Assembly (NCBI RefSeq): GCF_010111755.1
Contig: NC_088956.1
Location: forward strand, 124,001-188,000
DNA length: 64,000 nt
Source: Nakaseomyces glabratus
Taxonomy: Eukaryota > Ascomycota > Saccharomycetes > Saccharomycetales > Saccharomycetaceae
Direction: 5' to 3'
Positions 10,600 through 20,090 of the stretch are shown piece by piece. The notes beneath the pieces were generated by a model that saw nothing but the letters and a program-made list of their open reading frames with translations, made no database searches and had not been told where the DNA came from. The stretch's first letter is position 1, and each line of letters starts with the position of its first letter. Both the position numbers and the translations under genes were made by a program.

Positions 10600-10691
10600 G
10601 GGCTGGTAGTCTAGGCAGAGCTGGGCTGGTATTCTGGGCTGAGCTGGGCTGGTAGTCTAGGCTGAGCTGGGCTGGTAGTCTGGGCTGAGCT
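10600..10691. repeat. 23-bp minisatellite, 4 copies
   Basis: Four head-to-tail copies of a 23-bp unit starting GGGCTGGTAGTCTAGG, at 10600, 10623, 10646 and 10669. They differ by one to three bases. The period is not a multiple of 3 and no gene overlaps it. Confidence 0.95.
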
Positions 10692-10880
10692 AGGTGGAGG
10701 GTGGCAGAGTGGTGGTAGTACCCCCACAAGGAGCCCCCCCTGCTGGTAATTCCACTCCAACATCGATGTGGTCTTCCGCCCACCCCGACGTCCGCCGCGT
10801 CCACCACGTCCACTACGTTTTCCACTTTGCCAAGAATCTGCCACCACGTACCTCTGTACCGGGTGGCCAGGGCGCGCGGA

Positions 10881-10920
10881 GTGCGAAGTGCGAAGTGCGA
10901 AGTGCGAAGTGCGAAGTGCG
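10881..10920. repeat. 7-bp tandem repeat GTGCGAA
   Basis: Five perfect copies of GTGCGAA followed by a partial GTGCG. It lies in the same GC-rich interval as the 23-bp minisatellite. Confidence 0.95.
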
Positions 10921-11316
10921 GCAAGAACCCTTTGGCCGATCGCGTTCATCTTCACGCAAGGACAGCAGGTGTCTGGGTGTTAGAGGTTGCACTCACTTTT
11001 GTGACTGTTGTATTGTTGTACGTATACTTCCTCTCCCTTGTTCACGTGCCTTATCTAGTATATCGTGAGATGTAAAGTGGTCCGGGTAAAGTTTTGCGAC
11101 GGCACTTGTCCAGCTGCTTTACTGAAAAAGTGAACATCGTGCCTTTCTACACGCTCTGGTGTCTCTCGATGCTTTGAGTTGTTCCCTTACTATGCAATAA
11201 TAATACACCGTTGTGCGAGGGATATTGAGTACACAACTTTTTATTTTGCAGCAATATTGTTAAGCTGAGCAAGAGTTAGAATAGCCGGAGCAGATACAGG
11301 CTAAAGACCTTCACAT

Positions 11317-11336
11317 ACACACACACACACACACAC
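11317..11336. repeat. (AC)10 microsatellite in SIL1 leader
   Basis: Ten uninterrupted AC dinucleotides ending 25 bp before the SIL1 ATG, so probably inside the 5' untranslated leader or core promoter. Confidence 0.9.
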
Positions 11337-11361
11337 CTCATTCTATCAGTATCAACAGCTA

Positions 11362-12381
11362 ATGGTGGCAAAGGTTTGGTCACGTGTGATACTTATATTT
11401 ATTGCTACTGTTATGGTTTTTGCCAGTTCACAGCAGGGAGACGCCAACAAGGTGAACACAGCTAGTCCGCCGGGAGCTAACGGTATAGCGTACGCTAGCG
11501 TGGTTGCTGGCGGGAGTAATCATGTGAGTGCGGCTGGTTCCGTGACTGGTGATGGCGTTCAGCTGCCCAATGCAGAAGTCGATATTGACTGGCTGGAAGA
11601 GCACCTGGAGGATTCGCATGACTACGAGAAAGGGTACGACCTTGTGGAACAGCACTTCAACAAGTTGCTTGTAGGTAACAACGCAGATGCGTCTTTCAAA
11701 GTACGAGAACTGGCAAGCAGACTTATCTTAGGAACGCTAAGGAATAATCCTCCTGTAAAGCGGTTGATTTGGGATCAGCACCCACTTTTTGTCTCTCAGG
11801 TGTTTGATTTGTATATAGGAAACGCATTGAAGCAAGGCTCGGGTAATCCCCTGAAATATCCGTTATTGAAGCGCTATTTGTCGATATTGCTGGAGCTCAT
11901 ACCGTTCAACCGTGACTTCCGCTTTGAAGAAGACTATAAAGATATTCTTGATAAGCTCTATACAGAGTCTGATGTTCCTTCGGATATAAAGATCAAGGTT
12001 CTGGAGCTTATAACACTGGATTATTCCAACATAAAGGGTGCGTCCGGTTGGATTGACAGAATCACTAATGTTCTGACGGATTCAGAGATGGGACTTGATG
12101 AGCTACACAAGAGGACATTTTTCAATGCAATGCACGCCCTGAAGTCAGAGGATCCAAAGCTAAAATTGCCTACTAACTTTTTGAACTGGTTAGCCCAGGA
12201 GACTAAGGAAAGAGCTCATAATCTCAAATTAGCTCAAGCACAGGCAGACGATAATGACCTGAAAGTAAGAGATCTCGAACAAGAAGAATTTGATCAGAGA
12301 TTGGTAGATAGCAGGCACTCTGTGTTTGGCAACCCAATGGCGGCCCGTATGAAGGATCCATATATTGTTGATGAACTGTAG
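11362..12381 (+). CDS. SIL1: Sil1-type nucleotide exchange factor for ER Hsp70
   Basis: 339 aa, shorter than the roughly 421 aa S. cerevisiae protein. Sil1 promotes nucleotide exchange on the ER chaperone Kar2/BiP during translocation. An N-terminal hydrophobic signal peptide ([15 protein letters not shown], about residues 8-22) is visible, then an armadillo-like helical body with [23 protein letters not shown] near residue 72. The last residues, VDEL, look like an HDEL/KDEL-type ER retrieval signal. It is convergent with OPI10, matching YOL031C-YOL032W. Sequence conservation is low in this family, so synteny carries part of the call. Confidence 0.82.
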
Positions 12382-12603
12382 TCTTTGCCCAATGACAGCA
12401 AACTATTTAACTGAGAATAGCATTACAATAAGTTAAGAATATGTGATATTATAGTACAATGCTGTGTATTTAATGATATAGTTATAGAGAAATTATTGTC
12501 ATATTTTTGGCTTGCCAAAGTCCTACTGTTTTCTTATTATGCATGCACAATAATAAACTTGATAATAAATTCTAGCGCAGTATAGGAAAACGCTGAATAA
12601 AAA

Positions 12604-13326
12604 TCATGTTGCAGTAACCTCGTCCAGGAACGACCCATCGTTAGCTAGCCTATTCTTAAACTTGTCCCACCAGCCATCAAATCTTTTTATGGATACGTTT
12701 CCATTGTCATCTAGAAAACCGGTCAAGTAATTATAGGCATGCTGTACAATTTTGCCTGCCAATTCTTGAGTAAGTAAAGGGTACACTTTTGCCAGTTGGC
12801 CTACTGTATTTATACCCAGATTGTTGTTCCCGCGGGCTAGCACTAGAGAGTTCGTACCGGTACTACTGGCCAACTGTTGTTGCTGCTTCCATTCCATTAT
12901 CTTCGTCATTCCTTCATTTCTGTTCTCTATAGATATACCTATGATCAACTGAGATATGTTATGATTAGTTGTAGGTCCGTTAGCTGGCATGCTGATGTCA
13001 TCGTCATCCCCCATGTCGATCTCCCCTAGGCCATCATTGGGAGTGGGCGTAGTTTGGCTCTGGGGGAGTTTGACCTTGAAGATAGCACTAGGCTTCTCGG
13101 TGCTCAAGTAGCCAAACAGTTTGAAATCCTCTGTTGGGGTCAACTTGAAGTAAACGGTTGCTATGTACTCCGCAGGGAAGGTCACATTGGGTAATATAAA
13201 CAATGATATGTGAGAGTAATTCTTGGGTTTTGTAGAGCTCAGTACAATAGTATGTTGCATTCCATTGGAGTTTGGAACTTCCTCGCTCATCTGCAATGGG
13301 TTACCAGAAGCAATTGCAGCAAACAT
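12604..13326 (-). CDS. OPI10: Hikeshi-family protein
   Basis: 240 aa; S. cerevisiae Opi10 is about 246 aa. The N-terminus MFAAIASGNPLQ resembles the start of Hikeshi proteins, and ISLFILPNVTFPAEYIATVYFKLTP...FKLFGYLSTEKPSAIFKV fits the conserved jelly-roll domain. Human Hikeshi carries Hsp70 into the nucleus during heat stress; yeast opi10 mutants overproduce inositol. The C-terminus contains WDKFKNRLANDGSFLD. A perfect heat-shock element lies about 333 bp upstream. It is convergent with SIL1 and downstream of MSE1 on the same strand. Confidence 0.92.
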   Translation of the reverse strand: MFAAIASGNPLQMSEEVPNSNGMQHTIVLSSTKPKNYSHISLFILPNVTFPAEYIATVYFKLTPTEDFKLFGYLSTEKPSAIFKVKLPQSQTTPTPNDGLGEIDMGDDDDISMPANGPTTNHNISQLIIGISIENRNEGMTKIMEWKQQQQLASSTGTNSLVLARGNNNLGINTVGQLAKVYPLLTQELAGKIVQHAYNYLTGFLDDNGNVSIKRFDGWWDKFKNRLANDGSFLDEVTAT

Positions 13327-13963
13327 CCTTTGTGGTTATCTTATTGTATTGTTACAAATATCTGCGGTTCGAATATGGTTGCGCTACTGAAGTAGTTGTA
13401 ATTGACGCTGCAAGTACAGCTTGTGATGTGTATGTACAGGATTATTTGTATTAAACTTTTATACAGTTTCAACAATTGTGATTAGTGTGCTATTGGCGAT
13501 GACTTTCAAACAATTGATGAGTTTTGGCTATTATCCTCGAGAAATTGCTGTTGTCCCCCATACGTCATTTGCAATGGAAAAAAAAGGGAAGAATGGGGAG
13601 ACTGAGAAACACCCGTACGAATTGCCCCTCCTTACTCCCCCAAGCTGATATCTTGCAGGTTCGAGAAATTTCTAGTTGGAAACGGTACAACGCCTTCTGT
13701 GCAGGAAGGGGCACCCTGAGAGGGCAGGGAGTGGGACCTTCCATGCTTCTCGAAGTTCATATAACTCAGACAGTTCCGTACGACTTCAGTTTCCAAATCT
13801 ACCGAATACTTTCTGAGAACGGAAAATCGAAGTTTAGAACATTCACGTGATTAGTACAGCTAACCCCATGGAATAGCAATGCATTCCCATTAACTTCACT
13901 TTACGTGGAGTAAGCGGGAAGCTCACAGGGAGCTCACGAGGAAGCTTACAACAATTTCATAGA
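13327..13963. other. Intergenic OPI10-MSE1
   Basis: 637 bp with the OPI10 promoter (HSE/STRE words listed separately) and the 3' flank of MSE1. An ORF at 13524-13850 has no recognisable features and is not called. Confidence 0.55.
13625..13845. promoter_or_regulatory. Heat-shock elements and STREs upstream of OPI10
   Basis: A perfect three-unit HSE (TTCgaGAAatTTC) lies at 13659-13673. Two-unit HSE words follow at 13746-13755 (cTTCtcGAAg) and 13836-13845 (aGAAcaTTCa). Msn2/4-type STRE cores are at 13625-13629 (CCCCT) and 13707-13711 (AGGGG). All are 300-520 bp before the OPI10 ATG; the other flanking gene, MSE1, ends here and would not use them. Confidence 0.65.
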
Positions 13964-15562
13964 CTATTGCTCTAGTATTTGGATTGCATTAGCAATTCTT
14001 TCCTGAGCCTCGCTGACGCCCAAGACTTTGAAAAGTACTGGAACTGCTGCACCAGGGTGGGATCCGGCTAGGGCGAACCTTAATGTTTGGAAAATGGTTT
14101 TCTTTGGCACATTGAATTTCGATGACAGATCATTTACCAAATCTTTGGTAAGTGAACCTTCAGACAGTATGGAACGGGTGTACTGAAGTATAGTACTAGC
14201 CACTTTATTATCGTATTTGCTTAGAAATTCTTGTGATTGTTCATTGCTCTCAAAGTTTGGTTTCTCAAAGAAATAGTAAAACACAGTATCGAACTCATTA
14301 ATATTCGATAATACTTTACCGTTCTCTATAAGAATTGTTTTCACTTTTTCCTCTAACTCTGTAACGTTTCCATATTTATCCTTTATTGTCTTTACAATTG
14401 TCGGAAGTACTGCATCGATGAATGTTGGATCCTCTAGTTTCTTTCCTAAAAATTGTTTATTGAAGAACCATAACTTTTTCATGTCCACTTTTGCATTTCC
14501 TTTGGTCAAGCTGTCAAGATCAAAGAGATTCTCAAATTCTTGTAGTGTAAAGCATTCGTGGTTTTTTGAGGCTAGTTCTCTGGGAGGTGACCAGCCAAAT
14601 AAGACACTAAAATTTACAAGAGCTTCCGGGAGTATGCCTTGCTCTTTAAGACTCATAACTGACATGTCATTCCTGCGCTTACTTAACTTCTTATCCTCTG
14701 TGGTTGTTAATAATGGCAAATGAGTAAACTTGGGAGGCTCCCATCCGAATGCCTCATAAAGTGCTATATGTTTTGGTGTAGATGGCAACCACTCCTCTCC
14801 TCTGATTACGTGAGATATTTTCATGTCATGGTCATCTATTACATTTGCCAAATGATATGTGGGGTAATTGTCTGACTTCATAAGTATTGGGTCATCATAA
14901 CGAATATCGGATGGGTTTTGCTGTGGTTGTAAATCAATCTTGCCGTGCAGCAAGTCTTCGAATGGGGGATACTTCTCAGGAGCTTTAAATCGCACTGTAA
15001 ATGGTATTCCTTGATCAAGCTTGGACTTGATTTCCCCCTCACTTAAATGTGCACAATGTCTATCATAGCTCACATTCGTTGGTGGCACTAACCGCAGTGC
15101 GGACTGTCTTAAATCATCTAATCTCTCTTTGGTACAAAAACATCGATATGCTCTTCCTGTCTCAATTAAATGGTTGATGTGTTTCCTATATATATCTGTT
15201 CTTTCACTTTGTAAATAAGGGCCTTCATCCCATTTTAGATTGCACCATTTTAGTGAGTTATAAATATTATCCATTGCACCATCTTTAAGTCTCGATCTGT
15301 CAGTGTCTTCAATTCGCAGAATGAATTTACCACCAGTCTTCTTCGCTAGCAGGTAATTATAAAGTGCAGTCCTCAATGAACCTAAATGCAGCATACCTGT
15401 TGGTGATGGAGCAAACCTAGTCACTGCAGGTTCGCATACATGATTGGCATGACCTTTACTAGGGTGTTTTGGTAATATACTGGTCTTCTTTGACTTGAGT
15501 ATACTGGATAACACGGTACTCGAGTATTGCCTGCATGACTCTATCCTTTTAATTAATAGCAT
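13964..15562 (-). CDS. MSE1: Mitochondrial glutamyl-tRNA synthetase
   Basis: 532 aa, class I aminoacyl-tRNA synthetase of bacterial GluRS type; S. cerevisiae Mse1 is about 536 aa. The HIGH region RFAPSPTGMLHLGSLRTAL is at residues 49-67 and the KMSKS motif appears as KLSKRRND near 291. It charges mitochondrial tRNAs. The N-terminus (MLLIKRIESCRQYSSTVLSS) is basic, Ser-rich and non-acidic, suiting a mitochondrial presequence. It lies 275 bp downstream of SMC5 on the same strand, the S. cerevisiae arrangement. Confidence 0.96.
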   Translation of the reverse strand: MLLIKRIESCRQYSSTVLSSILKSKKTSILPKHPSKGHANHVCEPAVTRFAPSPTGMLHLGSLRTALYNYLLAKKTGGKFILRIEDTDRSRLKDGAMDNIYNSLKWCNLKWDEGPYLQSERTDIYRKHINHLIETGRAYRCFCTKERLDDLRQSALRLVPPTNVSYDRHCAHLSEGEIKSKLDQGIPFTVRFKAPEKYPPFEDLLHGKIDLQPQQNPSDIRYDDPILMKSDNYPTYHLANVIDDHDMKISHVIRGEEWLPSTPKHIALYEAFGWEPPKFTHLPLLTTTEDKKLSKRRNDMSVMSLKEQGILPEALVNFSVLFGWSPPRELASKNHECFTLQEFENLFDLDSLTKGNAKVDMKKLWFFNKQFLGKKLEDPTFIDAVLPTIVKTIKDKYGNVTELEEKVKTILIENGKVLSNINEFDTVFYYFFEKPNFESNEQSQEFLSKYDNKVASTILQYTRSILSEGSLTKDLVNDLSSKFNVPKKTIFQTLRFALAGSHPGAAVPVLFKVLGVSEAQERIANAIQILEQ

Positions 15563-15837
15563 CCCTTATTTTATATGAGCATTGATCAGTAGCTATAGTG
15601 TTCTTATACAGTTTGATCCAACTGAATTATATACTATAAATTTATAACACTAGCTTATTTTTACCCTTTGAATCATCCATACTTTGACATTTTTTCACGC
15701 ATCGCTTCATTCGCTGTCAGAAATTGTCAGTAAATCCAGACATATTTAATAATTAAATCAAAAACATAAAATTTAAAAGTCTATATATGCAAAACGTAGT
15801 ATATTTATTAGCCAAATGGAAACTGGACAGAGCTGAT

Positions 15838-18800
15838 TTATATATCATAGTTAGACACCTCACCGAGATGTGCCATGTGAATATCCTCAGAAGGATTAGG
15901 AATGTGAGAACCTGCCATGACACAATGGATCCTCATCTTTTCATGGTAGTTCAATCCAGTCAACAATTTTGGTGTAATTAAAAAATACTGAGATGTTCCT
16001 TCTTCACAAGCATTTTGGACCATGGCTTTGTGAACTAGTCTCTCAAAATTGGTGTCCATACCCTGATTGATTTCATCCACTACTCTGAACGGAGCCTGTG
16101 TAAATTTTTGTAATGCAATCATATAAAGCACTGTCGATACAGCTCTTTCACCACCTGACTGTGTGTGGCTATCTAAACCACTTAGTTTACCCTCATCTCG
16201 AAATTGAACCATTATCTCTAACTTCCAGTCACTAAACAGTTTAGATTTCCTGTTCAATGTTACACCACCGGCTGTTCCAACATCTTTGAATAATTCAGAG
16301 AATTTTCTGCCTATTCCACTGACTATTGACTCAAGTCTCGGTTCTAGAACCTTCTGCTTATCACTCATTTCTTTCCTGATTGTATTACATTTTCTTACTT
16401 GGGTTGGTAACTTATCTTCTAAGTCAGCTATTTTTGCTTTCGTTTGTTCTAAAAGTGCCACTGCCGATCTATCATGATTGGATAACTGAATCTTGGATTC
16501 TAGTTTATTTACAATTTGCTCAACATAAATTAGATTAAATTTATCTTCATCCCTATATTTTTCTGCTAAATCATTCAAAACTTGTTTTGTTTCCTGGTTA
16601 TATGCATCGATATCCCGTCTCCATTGTCGGTATTCCTCTGTATCTCTCAATTCTTTATATTTGTTCTTGAGCTCATCATACTTTGCCCTCAGTTCATTTT
16701 TCTTTTCCTCAAAAGATTGTAAAAAGCTCTTTACGACAGTTTTTTTATTGTTATGTTCAAAAATTGCTATATCTGCTTGCAAGTTTTTTATTTGTATGTG
16801 TCTCAATGATCTTCCAATATTTTCAAGTTCGATGGTACAATCGATTTCAGACTTTAAAGACTCTCCTATCAACTTCTCTATTTGCTGGATTTTGGGTGCA
16901 GTATCTTTTCGGATGTCTTTTTTATATTCTTCTAATTTCTCTTTCTCAAATCGCAATTGCTCTTCATATTGAGATCTCTGTCTTTTAAGATTAGAAATAT
17001 ACCTCGACTTTTTATTGATATCATTCATTGCTGTCGAAATTTCATTCAGTTGCATCTTTAATTGGGCCTTTTTACCCGCTGATTGATTCATGGTATTTTT
17101 TATTCCCTCTATCTGTTTTTTTAAGTCATTCATTTCATTATTGATCCTCTGTTTCTCATCACTACTCAAAACGTAACCCTGATAAAGATTGGTCGGTTTC
17201 ACCACTATTTCAACCGAATACATTTGCTTAGTCATGTTTGAATAACGAACATTTAACATGTTTGTTCCATGAATGAATTTTCTGAATAACGGTTGGTTGT
17301 TAGATTGTGGTTTAATCAGTGCTTCTAATTGTTCAGCGCTAAATTTCTTTCTTGAAACTGGTATTTGATCAATTCCTTGAAATTCACACAGCATTTTGAT
17401 AACATTACTGTCACCTTTAACAAAATCTGAAAGATATCCTTCAAAACCTAATTGTCTTAATCTCTCCCTTGAAACAGGTGGAGAATTAGTTCTTCCTGTC
17501 AATTGTCTGGTATTGGCTGTGAAGTGCTTGAGAATTTCTTTCCCATACGTATTGTAAGCTTGTTCATTAATTAGTGTGAACGCCTTGCTTGTGTTATAAT
17601 CAATGCATTGCGCTAGATAAGGAGCAAAATCTTTATGTGTAACTGAAACTGTTAATACAGGTGGTTCAAGTACTACTTTTCTGGCTTCGTTATTTTTCCT
17701 CAAGAACAAAACAGCTCTTTTTAGGTCCCTGTCATTCAATTGGTCAAGTAAGTGAATATTATCTGTGCTGGTTAGAGATGACTTTTTGTCCACCATTTTT
17801 CTCTCAAGGATGGCCAAGTTATGATTTTGCGTTGACATTTGGGTATCTACTTCATCAATTTCAGAGTTTACCTGACTTTCGCGTTCTATCAAATCATTCC
17901 TCTTTCTTTCAAGTTCTGTAACTTCAGATTCCTCAGGAGTTTCGATATCAGAAATTTTACGTTTGATATTATCTATATCTTCCTTCTTTGTTTCGATCTT
18001 TATTTTCAGCTTATTTGATCTTCCTTTATAGTATTCGATTTGTAAGTTTTTCTTTTCAATCTCTTCTCGTAAAGCATTCAATTTTGACACTGTCTTTTCT
18101 AGTTTCCTTTTTGTCGATACTTTCTTTTCTTCGATATTTTCTTTTTCTATATTAAGTTGAGCATCAGACTCATTTAGACTTGCTAGTACCTGCATATAGG
18201 GTTCTCTCTCCTTCTGAAACTCTTGTAACTGCTTCTTTGCACCTTCTACTTGCCTTTTATATGTTAACAGTTTTTCTCGATGGTCTTGAATCTTAAGGTA
18301 AGGCAATAATTTCTTATGCTTATCTAATGTATCCAGTGTCTCTTGGTACTCATTTAATAGTTGAACTTCTTGTTGAAAGTTCTCCTCATCTGTCTTGAGC
18401 TTTTTCAAGCTGTCTGTATTGGTTTGTATTTCATTTGACATTTCTATTTCCTGTAATTGTAGCTTTTTTAGCACTTCAAACATTGATAATAGTTCAGAAT
18501 CAATGGCACGTATGGTTTCATCCAGTAGCTTTTCAGGTCGAAGCTTAGCAAATTCCTCTACTCGTTCCTGTGATAAAAACTGGCATAGGTTGTCCAATTG
18601 GATATGGAACTTGCTAACTAAGTTTCGTACGTTACTTTCAGTTGTCGGTAATCCATTAATGCTGTATTCTTGCGTTCTACGCTTTTCAAGGTTTCTACCT
18701 ATCTTAGTTCTTTTTTCTAAATTCCTGGTGATGGTTAATAAGCCCTTGTAGTTGCCATTATTTCGTATTCTATGGAATGAAGAGCCCAGGAATTCAATAT

Positions 18801-19155
18801 CGATATTGGGATCATCTTTCAAAACAATTTCAATCTTTGAAGTGTCTTGTCCATTTTTAATGAAGTCTTCTACTTGCTTACTCCTTCCGATATACTCAGG
18901 TTTACCGGCAAGTCCCAAGCACACGGCACATACATAGGTCGATTTACCAGAGCCATTGGGTCCGATGATCATATTCAGTGATGGCGAAAGGTTGAACTCG
19001 GTATAATTGTAAGTCACAAAGTTCTCAAGCCGTATCTTGACAATGCTGCCGGGCTTAAATACATCGTAGTCGACAGGCTTGATCTTCAGTCTTTTCCTAG
19101 AGGGCGTTAAATCGTCCACATCATCCACATAAGACGCTAGATTAATGGTAGGCAT
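15838..19155 (-). CDS. SMC5: Structural maintenance of chromosomes protein 5
   Basis: 1105 aa from the ATG at 19155 (the frame continues upstream without an ATG to a TTG at 19182). ATPase of the Smc5/6 complex in recombination repair and rDNA maintenance. Walker A GPNGSGKS is at about residues 65-72. Long coiled-coil arms flank a hinge region near residues 450-650. The C-terminal head has SGGERAVSTVLYMIAL and Walker B-like RVVDEINQGMD. Smc5 is about 1093 aa in S. cerevisiae. The flanking order YOL036W-SMC5-MSE1 is conserved. Confidence 0.97.
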   Translation of the reverse strand: MPTINLASYVDDVDDLTPSRKRLKIKPVDYDVFKPGSIVKIRLENFVTYNYTEFNLSPSLNMIIGPNGSGKSTYVCAVCLGLAGKPEYIGRSKQVEDFIKNGQDTSKIEIVLKDDPNIDIEFLGSSFHRIRNNGNYKGLLTITRNLEKRTKIGRNLEKRRTQEYSINGLPTTESNVRNLVSKFHIQLDNLCQFLSQERVEEFAKLRPEKLLDETIRAIDSELLSMFEVLKKLQLQEIEMSNEIQTNTDSLKKLKTDEENFQQEVQLLNEYQETLDTLDKHKKLLPYLKIQDHREKLLTYKRQVEGAKKQLQEFQKEREPYMQVLASLNESDAQLNIEKENIEEKKVSTKRKLEKTVSKLNALREEIEKKNLQIEYYKGRSNKLKIKIETKKEDIDNIKRKISDIETPEESEVTELERKRNDLIERESQVNSEIDEVDTQMSTQNHNLAILERKMVDKKSSLTSTDNIHLLDQLNDRDLKRAVLFLRKNNEARKVVLEPPVLTVSVTHKDFAPYLAQCIDYNTSKAFTLINEQAYNTYGKEILKHFTANTRQLTGRTNSPPVSRERLRQLGFEGYLSDFVKGDSNVIKMLCEFQGIDQIPVSRKKFSAEQLEALIKPQSNNQPLFRKFIHGTNMLNVRYSNMTKQMYSVEIVVKPTNLYQGYVLSSDEKQRINNEMNDLKKQIEGIKNTMNQSAGKKAQLKMQLNEISTAMNDINKKSRYISNLKRQRSQYEEQLRFEKEKLEEYKKDIRKDTAPKIQQIEKLIGESLKSEIDCTIELENIGRSLRHIQIKNLQADIAIFEHNNKKTVVKSFLQSFEEKKNELRAKYDELKNKYKELRDTEEYRQWRRDIDAYNQETKQVLNDLAEKYRDEDKFNLIYVEQIVNKLESKIQLSNHDRSAVALLEQTKAKIADLEDKLPTQVRKCNTIRKEMSDKQKVLEPRLESIVSGIGRKFSELFKDVGTAGGVTLNRKSKLFSDWKLEIMVQFRDEGKLSGLDSHTQSGGERAVSTVLYMIALQKFTQAPFRVVDEINQGMDTNFERLVHKAMVQNACEEGTSQYFLITPKLLTGLNYHEKMRIHCVMAGSHIPNPSEDIHMAHLGEVSNYDI

Positions 19156-20090
19156 GCACGTCTTTTCTTTATTATAGTACAACTGGCAGTTATATAAACC
19201 TTTGCCAAGGCCAATTCGATTTGATTGTCTCTATGCTGTGGTACTACACTCAGCTTTTATGTCTTTTACACTTTTCAAAACTGTATTTGAGCCCAAAGGC
19301 AGTTTTTCAGCAAGACCGATGGTGATCCCGATGTAAACAGAGTACTGTATGTAACACGGATCCAGTAACTGGTTTTTGTAAACTATATTATTACTTTCTA
19401 CGCATATTATAAGGATTTTAGCTAAGATAAGTTTACGTTTTGCGATTCAAATCAGTGTAGCGGTTCTGAAAGGTATAATCTAAATGTATCAATCACATTC
19501 TTTTTGTTTTACACAAAAAAAAGTCTGACATCGACAGCCATAAAGACTGACGATGCTAGGCTACCTCTTTCATCATTTAGAATCGGTTTTATGGCAAGAT
19601 ATATAGAGGCCAAACTGTCACATACTCGTGCGAAAGCTTCTGATAAGATCCGAATAGAAGAGTTCGGACCAAACTCCGCCTGGAGTGAAGTCTTTCCACC
19701 AATTATTGTCTCAGGAATCAGTTATTCACAGAGAGTCCTCATTCAATTGAAGTTGAATGACTTCTACAGATATGACCGATAACTATGTTATAAAATACAT
19801 AAATTGTTGTAGAAACTGTCTTTTTATAGTTTGCAAATTATGAAAAATTATGGCAGACCCGTAATATATTATTTGTATATTATTAGGGCATTCCAACTGT
19901 ACGTATGATTCAAGTTATTAAATATGCAATCAATCGGTGAATGCAGCTAGTAAAAATGTCTATCATTTGATATATGGTATTCTATTTGAGAGTGAATATT
20001 AAAATGTTATATGCCGGTTAATGCTAGCGATAACGAATGTAGCATTAACAAAAAATTGCGGAACTACTAATGCCCGAAGTATCGAGTTAT
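19156..20090. other. Intergenic SMC5 - YOL036W-like
   Basis: 935 bp with the SMC5 promoter and the 3' flank of the YOL036W-like gene. A 63-codon plus-strand ORF from the ATG at 19591 (MARYIEAKLSH) has no recognisable homology and is not called. No tRNA or repeat seen. Confidence 0.5.

Larger units (their letters stand above)
10027..11361. other. GC-rich intergenic RPS15-SIL1 at a gene-order breakpoint
   Basis: 1.3 kb. The RPS15-proximal part has A/T tracts. From about 10430 to 10980 the sequence becomes markedly GC-rich, unlike the rest of the window. It has a G-rich strand around 10510-10541 and two tandem repeats (listed separately). It ends with the SIL1 promoter and leader. ORFs here are repeat-driven and low complexity; I do not call them genes. 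Confidence 0.7.

Noticed and set aside
10577..11075. Overlapping ORFs on both strands in the RPS15-SIL1 spacer
   Set aside because: GC-rich repeat region with few stops in several frames; frames on both strands are equally long, so none is preferred.
11364..11372. PACE 9-mer GGTGGCAAA at the SIL1 start
   Set aside because: It overlaps the first codons (Met-Val-Ala-Lys) and is explained by coding sequence.
19591..19782. 63-codon plus-strand ORF between SMC5 and the YOL036W-like gene
   Set aside because: No recognisable domain, no conserved neighbour-order counterpart, ordinary length for a chance ORF in AT-rich sequence.
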